From assembly GCA_021413885.1 (NCBI GenBank), contig JAIOPM010000038.1, positions 1-64,000 on the forward strand: a stretch of 64,000 nt of DNA, in the 5' to 3' direction. Source of the DNA: Planctomycetota bacterium (GTDB taxonomy: Bacteria > Planctomycetota > UBA1135 > GCA-002686595). Positions within the stretch are counted from its first letter, which is position 1. Each line of letters starts with the position of its first letter. The position numbers and the translations under genes were made by a program. The notes under the pieces were generated by a model. It saw only the letters and a list, made by a program, of their open reading frames with translations, did no database searches and was not told the origin of the DNA. Of the stretch, positions 36,364 to 45,008 are shown one piece after another.

Positions 36364-39270
36364 ATGACATCCCCGTTCCATGACTCTCGAACCTTCGGAA
36401 GGATTTCCGCGAGCCTCTTCGCGAGCTGCGCGCTCGCGCTGTTCGGCGTCGGCTGTTCGGGCGGCGGCGACGGCGCGCGCGGTCCGGCCGGAAGCGACGG
36501 CTCCGTGCCGACGACGACCGCCCTCGACCAAGGCGACGCGTTGCCCGGGATCCACCTCGCGATCGACGCGCTCTCCGGCGGCTCCGGCCCCGGCGGACGC
36601 TTCCTGCCCGGCGATCGCATCACGGTCGACTTCACGGTGACGAAGGACGACGGCAGCGACTGGGACATCGGCGAGTTCTCGTCCGGTCGAGCGCTGGTCT
36701 CCGGTCCGACGTTCAACTACCAACGCGTGATCGCGCAGGTCACCGATGTCGCGACCGCCGCCGTTCCGCGCGGCGGAGGCTCGTACCGCTACAAGTTCGC
36801 CACGCCGATCCCGGCGACGTACCTAGCGCCGTACAACGACACCGCGAGTTTCGACGACACCGACGGCGAGTTGACGGACGACGCGTTGCTCGACGGGACG
36901 TACACGCTCGGCATGTACTTCCGGTGGAGCTACACGCTCGACAATGCCTCGAAGAGCGACTCCGGCGACGCGGTGCACGACTTCGTGATCGGCACCGCGG
37001 GCTCGGTCGACTCGCGCGAAGTCGTCGCGCAGGCGAACTGCAATCGCTGCCACATCGATCTGCAAGCGCACGGCGGCTCGCGCCACTCGGTCGGGCTCTG
37101 CCTCCTTTGTCACACCGCGGGCGCCGAGGACAAGAACGTCGTCACCGCCGCCGGCGGGACACCGGGACGCTCGATCGACTTCAAGGTGATGATCCACAAG
37201 ATCCACTCGGGCGAGCACCTACCGAGCGTGCTCGGCGTCGGCACGTTGTCCGACGGCTCGCGCGACTACGCGAAGACGCCGGAGCCTTACGAGCTGGTCG
37301 GCTTCAACAACTCGATCCTCGACTTCTCTGATGTCGCGTTCCCCGCGTGGCCCCAAGGCTTGGTGGCGATGCCCCGCGACGCCGGCTACACCGCGCTCAG
37401 CGCGCCGAACAAAGCGACCGAGGATCTGATTCGCACGGGTCCGTCGAATTGCGTCGTGTGTCACGGCGACCCCGACGGCGACAGCGGCCCGTTGACCGCG
37501 CCCGCGCAAGGCGGCGTCGCGTACGCGCAACCGCGGCGAGCGACGTGCGGCGCGTGCCACGACGACATCGACTGGGGTCATCCGTACACGGCCAACGGTC
37601 AGACGATGCCGGCGATCGCGAACGACACCAACTGCATCCTGTGTCACCCGGCGACCGGAACTCCGGCGCCCGGGCTCCTGCCGACCGATCTCGCGCACCT
37701 GCACCCGCTGCTCGATCCGGATTTCGACGCGGGAACAGCCATCGACATCAGCTCGATCGCCGAGGACGGAACCAACGACGGCGACGGCACGATCGACGCA
37801 GGCGAGAAGATCGAGATCACGTTCACGCTGAAGAACGACGCGGGCACCGACCTGCTGCCGTCCGCGGTCGCGAACCCGTCGATCGTGCTCTCCGGCCCGA
37901 CGTCGAACTACAACGTGTTGCTCAGCACCTCGATCCCGACCGCGATGTTGACCGGCGCGCAGCCGTACACCGTCAACGTACCGATGCCCGCGCAGCTCGA
38001 GCGCGTCGGTGTCTCCACCGCGGCCGCGAACGAAGTCTTCACCACCGACTTCGCGCCGCACTGGAACGTCACCGGAGCGTTGACGGCGGTGCTCGTGCGC
38101 ACCGCGACGACGACGGCGACCACGCTCGCCGTCGACAGCGCCGCGCCGCAGAACTACATCGACGTCGCCGACGCGACCGGCTTCGCGCGCAACGACTACC
38201 TCGTGGTCGACGACGGCCAAGTCGACGAGGAGTACGCGCAGATCCAGCTCGTCTCCGGCACCCGACTGTGGTTCGCCGCGTTGGGTTCGTCGACCTACAA
38301 GCCCGGGCTCGATCGAACCCACGCCTCGGGCGCGACCGTGAAGGAGGTCACGCTCGCGAGCAAGACCGCGACGACGGATTTCACCGTCGACACGGCCGCA
38401 GGAACGATCACCGAGGTGACCGAGTTCGGCAACGGCAACATCGTGCTCGTGACGTACACGACTGACTTCGTGATGCCGTCGACGTATCCGCTGACGCTGA
38501 ACGGGTCGCCGGACCTCGACGACACCGTCGGCAAGTGGGTCGGCAAGTCGATCGTCGACGGGACGTACTCGCTGAGTATATGGACGTCGCAGACGCTGAC
38601 GTTGAGCTTGTACGGCGAGACCAATTCGTACCGCTCGGCGTCCGACGCCAACCTCGTGAACTTCTTGGTCGGCAGCGCGGCGACCGTCGAGCCGTACGCG
38701 CTGATCTCGAGCGGGAGCAACTGCTACAACTGCCACCAGGACCTCGCGTTCCACGGTTTCGGCCGACGCAGCTTCGAAGCGTGCGTCGTCTGCCACGGCG
38801 CCGCGGGCGTCGAGGATCGTCCGCAGTACGTCGCCGCGAACGCGCCGGCGACGACGGCGACGACCATCAACTTCCGCACGATGCTCCACAAGATCCACAT
38901 GGGTGAGGAGCTGGCGAACGCGTCGACGTACGACGTGGTCGGATTCGGGAGCTCCGCCTACCCGAACAACTACACCGCGCAGAGCTACGGCGAAGTCGTC
39001 TTCCCCGCGCTGCCCGGCGGCGTCAGCAACTGCACCGTTTGCCACGGCGCGAGCAACACCGCGTGGCACGAACCGTCCGATCGCACGCACCCCAGCGATC
39101 AGATTTCGCCGGTTCGACGTTGGACGGTCGTCTGCGGCGCGTGCCACGACGCGACCGACATGCAGGCGCACATCGACGTGCAGACCTCGGCCTCCGGCCA
39201 AGAATCCTGCGGCGTCTGCCACGGCGAGGACGGCGAGTGGAGCGTCGAGCGGATGCACAAGACGTATTGA
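36364..39270 (+). CDS. OmcA/MtrC-family decaheme surface cytochrome
   Basis: 968 residues. Lipoprotein signal (ALFGVGCSGGG) followed by a short collagen-like GARGPAGSDG stretch seen in this family. Ten CxxCH sites form two pentaheme clusters: C226, C246, C363, C395, C424 and C787, C807, C890, C924, C949. These alternate with beta-rich domains at about residues 40-220 and 430-780, giving the I-II-III-IV layout of MtrC/OmcA. Phrases such as CNRCHIDLQAHGG and CGACHDDIDWGH are family hallmarks. The second beta domain is about 350 residues and contains no cysteine, so the CX8C disulfide of MtrC is absent. It is expected at the cell surface, reducing or oxidising extracellular acceptors. Confidence 0.93.
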   Translation: MTSPFHDSRTFGRISASLFASCALALFGVGCSGGGDGARGPAGSDGSVPTTTALDQGDALPGIHLAIDALSGGSGPGGRFLPGDRITVDFTVTKDDGSDWDIGEFSSGRALVSGPTFNYQRVIAQVTDVATAAVPRGGGSYRYKFATPIPATYLAPYNDTASFDDTDGELTDDALLDGTYTLGMYFRWSYTLDNASKSDSGDAVHDFVIGTAGSVDSREVVAQANCNRCHIDLQAHGGSRHSVGLCLLCHTAGAEDKNVVTAAGGTPGRSIDFKVMIHKIHSGEHLPSVLGVGTLSDGSRDYAKTPEPYELVGFNNSILDFSDVAFPAWPQGLVAMPRDAGYTALSAPNKATEDLIRTGPSNCVVCHGDPDGDSGPLTAPAQGGVAYAQPRRATCGACHDDIDWGHPYTANGQTMPAIANDTNCILCHPATGTPAPGLLPTDLAHLHPLLDPDFDAGTAIDISSIAEDGTNDGDGTIDAGEKIEITFTLKNDAGTDLLPSAVANPSIVLSGPTSNYNVLLSTSIPTAMLTGAQPYTVNVPMPAQLERVGVSTAAANEVFTTDFAPHWNVTGALTAVLVRTATTTATTLAVDSAAPQNYIDVADATGFARNDYLVVDDGQVDEEYAQIQLVSGTRLWFAALGSSTYKPGLDRTHASGATVKEVTLASKTATTDFTVDTAAGTITEVTEFGNGNIVLVTYTTDFVMPSTYPLTLNGSPDLDDTVGKWVGKSIVDGTYSLSIWTSQTLTLSLYGETNSYRSASDANLVNFLVGSAATVEPYALISSGSNCYNCHQDLAFHGFGRRSFEACVVCHGAAGVEDRPQYVAANAPATTATTINFRTMLHKIHMGEELANASTYDVVGFGSSAYPNNYTAQSYGEVVFPALPGGVSNCTVCHGASNTAWHEPSDRTHPSDQISPVRRWTVVCGACHDATDMQAHIDVQTSASGQESCGVCHGEDGEWSVERMHKTY

Positions 39271-39334
39271 CGACGACCCGCACGCGAGCGCGTCCACGCG
39301 GCGCGCTCGCGGCGATTCCGCTTCCACGAACGGC

Positions 39335-40144
39335 ATGCACACCCTCGCGATCCACGCACGACACCCGCGCTCGGCGTCGCGCCGCCGGCGGTGGTTCACG
39401 GCGTGGGTCTTCTTCGTCGCCGGGGTGAGCGGGTGGTTCGCGACGCACTTCGCGGAGCGCGCCGTCGATCCGTTCGTCGCAGGCCCCAACCTGGCGAGCG
39501 CTCCAGCCCATGGAGACGCAGCGCAGTTGAGCGACGAACCCTCGGCCGCCGCGCGCGAGTCGGTGCTCGCCTCCGCGTCGTCGCACGAGACCGCGACGAT
39601 CGACGACGCCGAGGTCGCCGACGAGCGCGAACCGCGCAAGGAACGCGAATACCTGCTCGCGCTCCGCGAGCTCGACGCCCGTGATCCGCACGCCTTCGAC
39701 CGACGCGTCGCGGACATCCTCGCCGAAGCGGGAACGAACGCCGAGACCCTCGCGGCGTTGCGCGCGGTCTACGAACGCCGCCCCGCGGAAGCACCGGCGA
39801 TCGTCGCGCACGCGGTCGCGACCTTCTGCGAGAGCGCCGAGCGGGACGCCCAGGCGTTGCCGGACTCGGTGATCAGCTGGCTCGAATCGCGCGCGCGAGG
39901 CGAAGCCGTCGCTCGCGCGACCCTCGCCGCGGTCGTGTGGGGTGACGCGCCGCACTGCGGTCCGCGGCTTCGGCAGCGCGCGCTGCGTGCGTGGATCCTC
40001 GCCGCACCGGATTCAGAGCTCGGAGAGTTTGCGCGACGCCTCGCTTTCGAGTCCGATCCCGTCGTCGAACTCGCCGGACGCGAGGCGCTCGAAGAGCGTC
40101 GACGTCCGACGTCGTGCTCCACCCCCATCGAGGAATTCCAATGA
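39335..40144 (+). CDS. Membrane-anchored helical protein within the cytochrome operon
   Basis: 269 residues from ATG 39335. A basic N-terminus and one hydrophobic helix (WFTAWVFFVAGVSGWFATHF, about residues 20-39) form a signal anchor. A low-complexity acidic linker is followed by an Ala/Arg-rich helical domain of about 170 residues that could be HEAT- or TPR-like. I recognise no family and no heme motif. It starts 64 bp after the decaheme gene, and its TGA overlaps the ATG of the tetraheme gene (ATGA). This places it in the operon, and an assembly or scaffold role is only a guess. The reading frame extends upstream into the decaheme gene, but that part is a shadow. Confidence 0.6.
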   Translation: MHTLAIHARHPRSASRRRRWFTAWVFFVAGVSGWFATHFAERAVDPFVAGPNLASAPAHGDAAQLSDEPSAAARESVLASASSHETATIDDAEVADEREPRKEREYLLALRELDARDPHAFDRRVADILAEAGTNAETLAALRAVYERRPAEAPAIVAHAVATFCESAERDAQALPDSVISWLESRARGEAVARATLAAVVWGDAPHCGPRLRQRALRAWILAAPDSELGEFARRLAFESDPVVELAGREALEERRRPTSCSTPIEEFQ

Positions 40145-40881
40145 TCCATCCGAATCGCGGCGCGCGTCCGTCGGGCCGCATCCTCGCTTCCGCCGCGTTG
40201 CTCGTCGCTCTCGTCTTGCTCGGCTTGCTCTCCGCGATCTCCTCGGCCGAGCCCGCGCAGACGAAGAAGGCCAACCGCTACATCGGCGCGCAGAAGTGCA
40301 AGACGTGCCACTCCGCGAAGGACACCGGCAACCAGTTCGAGGCGCTCTCGCACATGAAGCACTCGCACGCGTTCGAGGTGCTCGCGACCGACGCCGCGAA
40401 GAAGACCGCGAAGGAGAAGGGCATCGACGATCCGCAGAAGGCCGACGCGTGCGTCAAGTGCCACGTCACCGCGTTCGGCGTCGCCGAAGCGGACCTCGCG
40501 AAGGGCTTCGACCGCACGATCGGCATCCAGTGCGAGACGTGCCACGGTCCGGGCGAAGCGCACATGAAGGCGCGCATGGCGGCCGCGGCGACCGAAGACC
40601 CCGATGCGCCGAAGGTCTACAAGGGCGTGCCCGAAGGCGAGGTCGTCACCCACCCCGCGATGGCGGTCTGCACCGGCTGCCACAACACCGACAGCCCGAA
40701 CTACAAACCGTTCTGCCACTGCAAGTCGAAGCTCGAGATCCGCCACCTCAATCCGAAGCGCGAACGGACCGACGCGGAGAAGGCGCTCCTCACCGCCTGC
40801 GAGTGCAAGGCCGAGTGCGCGTGCAAGCAGGCCTGCTGCAAGGACGGTCCGTGCACGGAGCTCGCGAAGCCGGCGAAGTGA
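40141..40881 (+). CDS. Tetraheme cytochrome c554-family protein with Cys-rich tail
   Basis: 246 residues. A signal peptide or anchor (ILASAALLVALVLLGLLSAISSAEPAQ) is followed by four CxxCH sites at C53, C104, C131 and C177. The YIGAQKCKTCHSAK...HMKHSHAFEVL and CETCHGPGEAH segments are typical of the cytochrome c554/c-prime group, periplasmic electron carriers. The last 55 residues hold nine further cysteines (192, 194, 220, 222, 226, 228, 232, 233, 238) in CxC and CC patterns that resemble a metal-binding tail. It could shuttle electrons from the NapC-type protein to the 13-heme protein. Confidence 0.86.
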   Translation: MIHPNRGARPSGRILASAALLVALVLLGLLSAISSAEPAQTKKANRYIGAQKCKTCHSAKDTGNQFEALSHMKHSHAFEVLATDAAKKTAKEKGIDDPQKADACVKCHVTAFGVAEADLAKGFDRTIGIQCETCHGPGEAHMKARMAAAATEDPDAPKVYKGVPEGEVVTHPAMAVCTGCHNTDSPNYKPFCHCKSKLEIRHLNPKRERTDAEKALLTACECKAECACKQACCKDGPCTELAKPAK

Positions 40882-40911
40882 GCGCGTCCGACGGCGTGGT
40901 CCGCCGACGGA

Positions 40912-41403
40912 TCAGTCGTTGATCCAGGAAGCGACGCGGTACAAGTCGAGCCGCAGCACGATTCCGACGGCGAACCACCCCGTGACGAGCACGGCCAACT
41001 CGACGCGCGTCGCCGCGCGCCTGAGGAATCCCTGTTCGAGGTTCGAAACCGTCCAAAGAACCGGCGCGAGGAGCACGACGAGCATGAGCACCTGAAGCGC
41101 GGGCCGCAGCATCTCAGCGTATTCCGCGTACGGCGGCGGCTCCGCGCCCAGAAGCACTTCTGCGATGTAGTCGCGTCGCACCGGCGGCCCGCCGACCTCT
41201 GCGACGTGGATCGCGATCGCCGTCGCGCCGAGCAGGATCCAGCAGCCCGGCAAGAGTGCGACCGCGGCGCGCGCGCGAGCAATCAGCCTTCGCCTGGAGT
41301 CGCCCGCGTTCAGAATGAGCCAGCGACGCGCCGGGAGCGCGACCACCAGAAACATCGCGTTGATCGCCGCTGCGTAGACGCACCCCGCGAGGAACGAGTT
41401 CAC
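40912..41403 (-). CDS. Hypothetical four-helix membrane protein
   Basis: 163 residues from GTG 41403. Four probable membrane helices lie at about residues 5-28, 46-66, 98-120 and 133-152. I recognise no family. It is convergent with the tetraheme cytochrome gene (30-bp gap), so it is probably not part of that operon. Confidence 0.5.
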   Translation of the reverse strand: MNSFLAGCVYAAAINAMFLVVALPARRWLILNAGDSRRRLIARARAAVALLPGCWILLGATAIAIHVAEVGGPPVRRDYIAEVLLGAEPPPYAEYAEMLRPALQVLMLVVLLAPVLWTVSNLEQGFLRRAATRVELAVLVTGWFAVGIVLRLDLYRVASWIND

Positions 41404-41426
41404 GGGGCCGAGTCTAACTCACGAGC

Positions 41427-42227
41427 TCAACGCCGGCGCGCGACGATCTCCATGCAGGCGCGGTAGCGTTCGCTGACCGCGAAGTGGCACGGTTCGAAGC
41501 CGCTCTCGGCGAGGAGCGCGTGCAGGCGCTCGCGGCCGAAGTTGTGGTGGTGTTCGAGCTCGGACCAGTACGGATTCTGGCCGCGCGAGTCGAGCCACTT
41601 CCACGCGAACGAGTCCATGTTCGGGCACGAGATCAGGACCAGGCCGTGCGGCGCGAGCAGCTGCTGCACTCGCGCGAGCGCTCGCTTCGGTTGCGGCACG
41701 TGCTCGAGCACGTCGCACAGCGAGATCACGTCGAAGCCGCGGACGTCGCGGAAGTCTTCGAGCGAGGACTTCGTCGCCGCGTAGCCGAACTCGACGAGGC
41801 GCTTCACGCTCTCCTCGCGCACGTCGATCCCGACCGTGTCGTATCCGAACTCGGCGGCCGTCGTCACCAACGAACCGTCGCCGCAGCCGACGTCGAGCCA
41901 ACGACCTTGGAACGAAGCGCGCAGCGTCGACAGGCGCTCGACCAACCTCGCGCTCGCGCGCCGCGCGGGTTCGACATCGGTGCCCGGCGTCTGGTGCGCG
42001 TGTTGGACGGCGAGGATCGCGGCGAGCGCGCTGTCGCTCCAGTGGCTCTCGGTGAAGACGTGACCGCACGCGCGGCAACCTTGCCAACGCAACTTGTCCG
42101 GCAACTCGGCGCTCCACGCCGGATGGTTGCGACACGCGGACTCGCCGAGCGGAACGAATTCGGCGCCGTCGCAGAGAGGACACGCCGCGTAGACGACCTG
42201 GGCCGAGGTGTGGACGATCGTGCTCAT
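41427..42227 (-). CDS. Class I SAM-dependent methyltransferase with zinc ribbon
   Basis: 266 residues. An N-terminal four-Cys zinc ribbon (CPLC near residue 16 and CRAC near residue 51) precedes a Methyltransf_23/UbiG-like domain. That domain has the SAM-binding motif WLDVGCGDGSLV (about residue 113) and the downstream FDVISLCDVLEHVPQPKRALA motif. This architecture is common in sugar or polysaccharide-tailoring methyltransferases. The neighbouring glycosyltransferase and acyltransferase genes fit cell-surface glycan modification, but the substrate is unknown. Confidence 0.82.
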   Translation of the reverse strand: MSTIVHTSAQVVYAACPLCDGAEFVPLGESACRNHPAWSAELPDKLRWQGCRACGHVFTESHWSDSALAAILAVQHAHQTPGTDVEPARRASARLVERLSTLRASFQGRWLDVGCGDGSLVTTAAEFGYDTVGIDVREESVKRLVEFGYAATKSSLEDFRDVRGFDVISLCDVLEHVPQPKRALARVQQLLAPHGLVLISCPNMDSFAWKWLDSRGQNPYWSELEHHHNFGRERLHALLAESGFEPCHFAVSERYRACMEIVARRR

Positions 42228-42358
42228 GGCTCCCGCATCGGCCGACGGCGCGCGAGTCTTGATCCTTCCTTGCGCGCGCGCGATCCGTGATCGGGAAACT
42301 CTGGCGTGGAGTGCCTTTCCGACTCACGAACGCGCCGAGAGCGGTCGATCGGCGGGCC

Positions 42359-43438
42359 ATGACGTCGATCGGGGCCTGCATGATCGTGCGCGACGAGGAG
42401 GCGAACCTGAGGGCGGCGCTCGCGTCGTTGCGCGAAGTCGTCGACGAGCTCGTCGTCGTCGACACCGGTTCGCGGGATCGCAGCGTCGCGATCGCGCGAG
42501 AAGCCGGAGCGCGCGTCGCGCACTTCGCGTGGTGCGACGATTTCGCCGCGGCGCGCAACGCGTCGATCGCCGAGTGCCGCGCGGCTTGGATCCTGGTGCT
42601 CGACGCCGACGAGGAGTTGATCGCGCCGGGCGCGCGGGAAGCGCTCGAGCGTTTCGCGAGCGGTCCGTCGCGCGTCGGCCAAGTCGAGATCGAGAACGTC
42701 GGCGCGAGTTCCGGCGAGAGCCGCGTGCTCGTCACCCGCTTCTTCGCGAACGACGGGCGGCATCGCTTCGTCGGGCGCGTGCACGAGCAGCTGCGCGTCG
42801 ACGGCGCCGAGCCCGTACGCGCACCGGTCGGCGTGCGCGTGCTGCACCGCGGCTACGCGGCGGAAGCGCTCGCGGCGAAGGACAAGCTGTCGCGCAACCG
42901 CGCGCTGCTCGAGCGCACGCTCGCCGAGTCGCCGGACGACGCGTACGCGTGGCACCAACTCGGCAAGACCGAGGCGCTGGCCGCGCGGCACGAGCAGGCG
43001 CTCGTCGCGTTCGAGCAAGCGCTCGCGCGTTCGCACGACGCCGAACCGTGGGCGATCGACGCGCTCGAAACCGCGGCGTACTCCTTGCGCGCGCTCGGAC
43101 GTTCGAAGCAAGCCCTCACGCTGGTCGCGCAGATCGAAACCCACTACGCGTCGCGTGCCGACACGTGCTTCCTCGCGGCGCTGTTGCGCATGGACACCGG
43201 CGACCTCGCCGGCGCCGAGCGCGGGTTCTTGCGCGCGCTCGAGCTCGGCGCGCAACCGACGTCGAACGGCGAGTCCGTCCTCTCCGCGGCGACGAGCGCA
43301 CCCGCCTACAACCTCGGCGTGATGCGCGAGGTCCTCGGCGATCGCACGGCAGCGAGCAGTTGGTATCGTCGCGCGCTCGCGTTCGATCCGGAACACGTCC
43401 AAGCCCGCGCGGCGCTCGAGCGAGTCGGCGGTGCGTGA
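42359..43438 (+). CDS. GT2 glycosyltransferase fused to TPR repeats
   Basis: 359 residues from ATG 42359 (the 24 in-frame codons upstream look non-coding). The GT-A domain has IGACMIVRDEEANLRAALASL, VDTGSRDRSV and the DxD-type LVLDADEEL. The HRFVGRVHEQL segment is characteristic of this tetratricopeptide-linked GT2 group. C-terminal TPR-like repeats span residues about 205-355. Such proteins glycosylate proteins or surface glycans. No target is evident here. Confidence 0.82.
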   Translation: MTSIGACMIVRDEEANLRAALASLREVVDELVVVDTGSRDRSVAIAREAGARVAHFAWCDDFAAARNASIAECRAAWILVLDADEELIAPGAREALERFASGPSRVGQVEIENVGASSGESRVLVTRFFANDGRHRFVGRVHEQLRVDGAEPVRAPVGVRVLHRGYAAEALAAKDKLSRNRALLERTLAESPDDAYAWHQLGKTEALAARHEQALVAFEQALARSHDAEPWAIDALETAAYSLRALGRSKQALTLVAQIETHYASRADTCFLAALLRMDTGDLAGAERGFLRALELGAQPTSNGESVLSAATSAPAYNLGVMREVLGDRTAASSWYRRALAFDPEHVQARAALERVGGA

Positions 43439-43589
43439 GCTCTTCGAGCCGCGACGCGGGTTTGCTAGGGTTCCCGCGATCGTGCCCACCGTTCCTCGCA
43501 CCGCACCGTCGCGTCCCGACGAGCCGTCGGAGGCCGACTCGAGCACTCCGAGTCCCGCCGCGCGTCGGGGACGCCAAGCCTAGTTCGCC

Positions 43590-45008
43590 ATGGTCTTCAG
43601 CTCGCTGACGTTCGTCGCCTTCTTCGCCATCGTGCTCGTGCTCGACCGCATGTTGCGTTCGTGGACGGCGCGCAAGTGGCACCTGCTGATCGCGAGCTAC
43701 CTCTTCTACGCGGCCTGGAATCCGCCGTTGCTCGTCCTGCTGTGGGTGTCGACGTGCGTCGATTGGTTCGCGGCGAAAGGGATCTACTCCGCGCGCACAC
43801 CGAGGGCACGGAAGGCTTGGCTCGCCGCGACTCTTGCCACCAACTTCGGGCTGCTCGGCTTCTTCAAGTACGCGGGGTTCTTCTTGGACAGCCTTGCAGC
43901 CGTGCTCGGCGCGTGCGGCGTCGCGTACCAGCCGCCGGCGCTCGACGTCGTGCTCCCGCCGGGCATCTCGTTCTACACGTTCATGACCCTGAGCTACACC
44001 ATCGACGTCTACCGACGCGAGGAGAAGCCCTGGGACTCGCCGCTCGACCTCGCGTTGCTCGTCAGCTTCTTCCCCCACCTCGTCGCCGGACCGATCTTGC
44101 GCGCGAAGAGCTTCCACCCGCAGCTCGTCGAGCCCCGTCGCGCGACGTCCGATCAGCTCGGTTGGGGCTTCGCGTTGTTCACCTTCGGCTTGTTCCAAAA
44201 GGTCGTGCTCGCCGACGGCTTCTTCGCGCCGGTCGCTGACGAAGTCTTCGGCAAAGCGTTGCGCGCCGGCGGCGTCGATGCGTGGATGGGCACGCTCGCG
44301 TTCTCCGGCCAGATCTTCTGCGACTTCGCGGGCTACTCCACGTGCGCGATCGGCGTCGCGCTCTGCCTCGGCTTCCGCCTGCCCGAGAACTTCGACTCGC
44401 CGTACGGCGCGATCGGGTTCTCCGACTTCTGGCGGCGCTGGCACATCTCGCTCTCCTCTTGGCTGCGCGACTACCTGTACATTCCGCTCGGCGGCAACCG
44501 CCGCGGGCCGGTACGCACGTACGTCAACCTTTTCCTGACGATGTTGATCGGCGGGTTGTGGCACGGCGCGAGCTGGATGTTCGTGATCTGGGGCGGCTTG
44601 CACGGCGTCTACCTCGCGGTCGAGCGACGCCTGAAGGAGGCCTTCGGTGAAGCGCGCTGGGCGAGCACGTGGCCGGTCACGTTCGGCACGACGCTCTTGA
44701 CCTATGCGCTCGTTTGCATCGCGTGGGTCTTCTTCCGCGCGCCGGACATGAAGACTGCGACGCACCTCACCAAGGTGATGCTGTCGGGCGGGAAGAGCTC
44801 GAGCCTGCTCGGCGTCGTCGACTACGTGGTCGTCGGCGGACTGACGATTGCGCTGCTCGTCGCGCACGGGCTGACGCGGCAGCGGTCGCTCGCCGAACTC
44901 TGGACGCGGACGCCGACTTGGGCGCGCATCGCGCTCCTCACCGTGCTGCTACTGACCGTCACCCTCAGCGGAGGCGACAATCGTGCCTTCATCTACTTCC
45001 AATTCTGA
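43590..45008 (+). CDS. MBOAT-family O-acyltransferase (AlgI-like)
   Basis: 472 residues, polytopic membrane protein. It has the MBOAT signatures LPPGISFYTFMTLSYTIDVYR, FFPHLVAGPILR, FSDFWRRWHISLSSWLRDYLYIPLGGNR and the catalytic His325 in GGLWHGASW. AlgI-type proteins move acyl groups across the membrane onto polysaccharides, working with an SGNH-type partner. That partner is the next gene, which overlaps by 26 bp. Confidence 0.92.
   Translation: MVFSSLTFVAFFAIVLVLDRMLRSWTARKWHLLIASYLFYAAWNPPLLVLLWVSTCVDWFAAKGIYSARTPRARKAWLAATLATNFGLLGFFKYAGFFLDSLAAVLGACGVAYQPPALDVVLPPGISFYTFMTLSYTIDVYRREEKPWDSPLDLALLVSFFPHLVAGPILRAKSFHPQLVEPRRATSDQLGWGFALFTFGLFQKVVLADGFFAPVADEVFGKALRAGGVDAWMGTLAFSGQIFCDFAGYSTCAIGVALCLGFRLPENFDSPYGAIGFSDFWRRWHISLSSWLRDYLYIPLGGNRRGPVRTYVNLFLTMLIGGLWHGASWMFVIWGGLHGVYLAVERRLKEAFGEARWASTWPVTFGTTLLTYALVCIAWVFFRAPDMKTATHLTKVMLSGGKSSSLLGVVDYVVVGGLTIALLVAHGLTRQRSLAELWTRTPTWARIALLTVLLLTVTLSGGDNRAFIYFQF

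Noticed and set aside
38903..39334. Upstream extension of the helical protein at 39,335
   Set aside because: It lies inside the decaheme cytochrome gene in another frame and shows the Arg/Thr/Ala bias of a shadow frame.
35304..40881. Interpretation of the cytochrome cluster as a nitrite, sulfite or hydroxylamine pathway
   Set aside because: No catalytic subunit with a CxxCK or P460-type site, such as NrfA or HAO, is present. The barrel plus an OmcA/MtrC-type surface protein fits electron export or import better.
43482..43583. 33-codon GTG open frame just before the MBOAT gene
   Set aside because: The product is low-complexity (Pro, Ser, Arg), has no convincing ribosome-binding site and cannot be told from noise.
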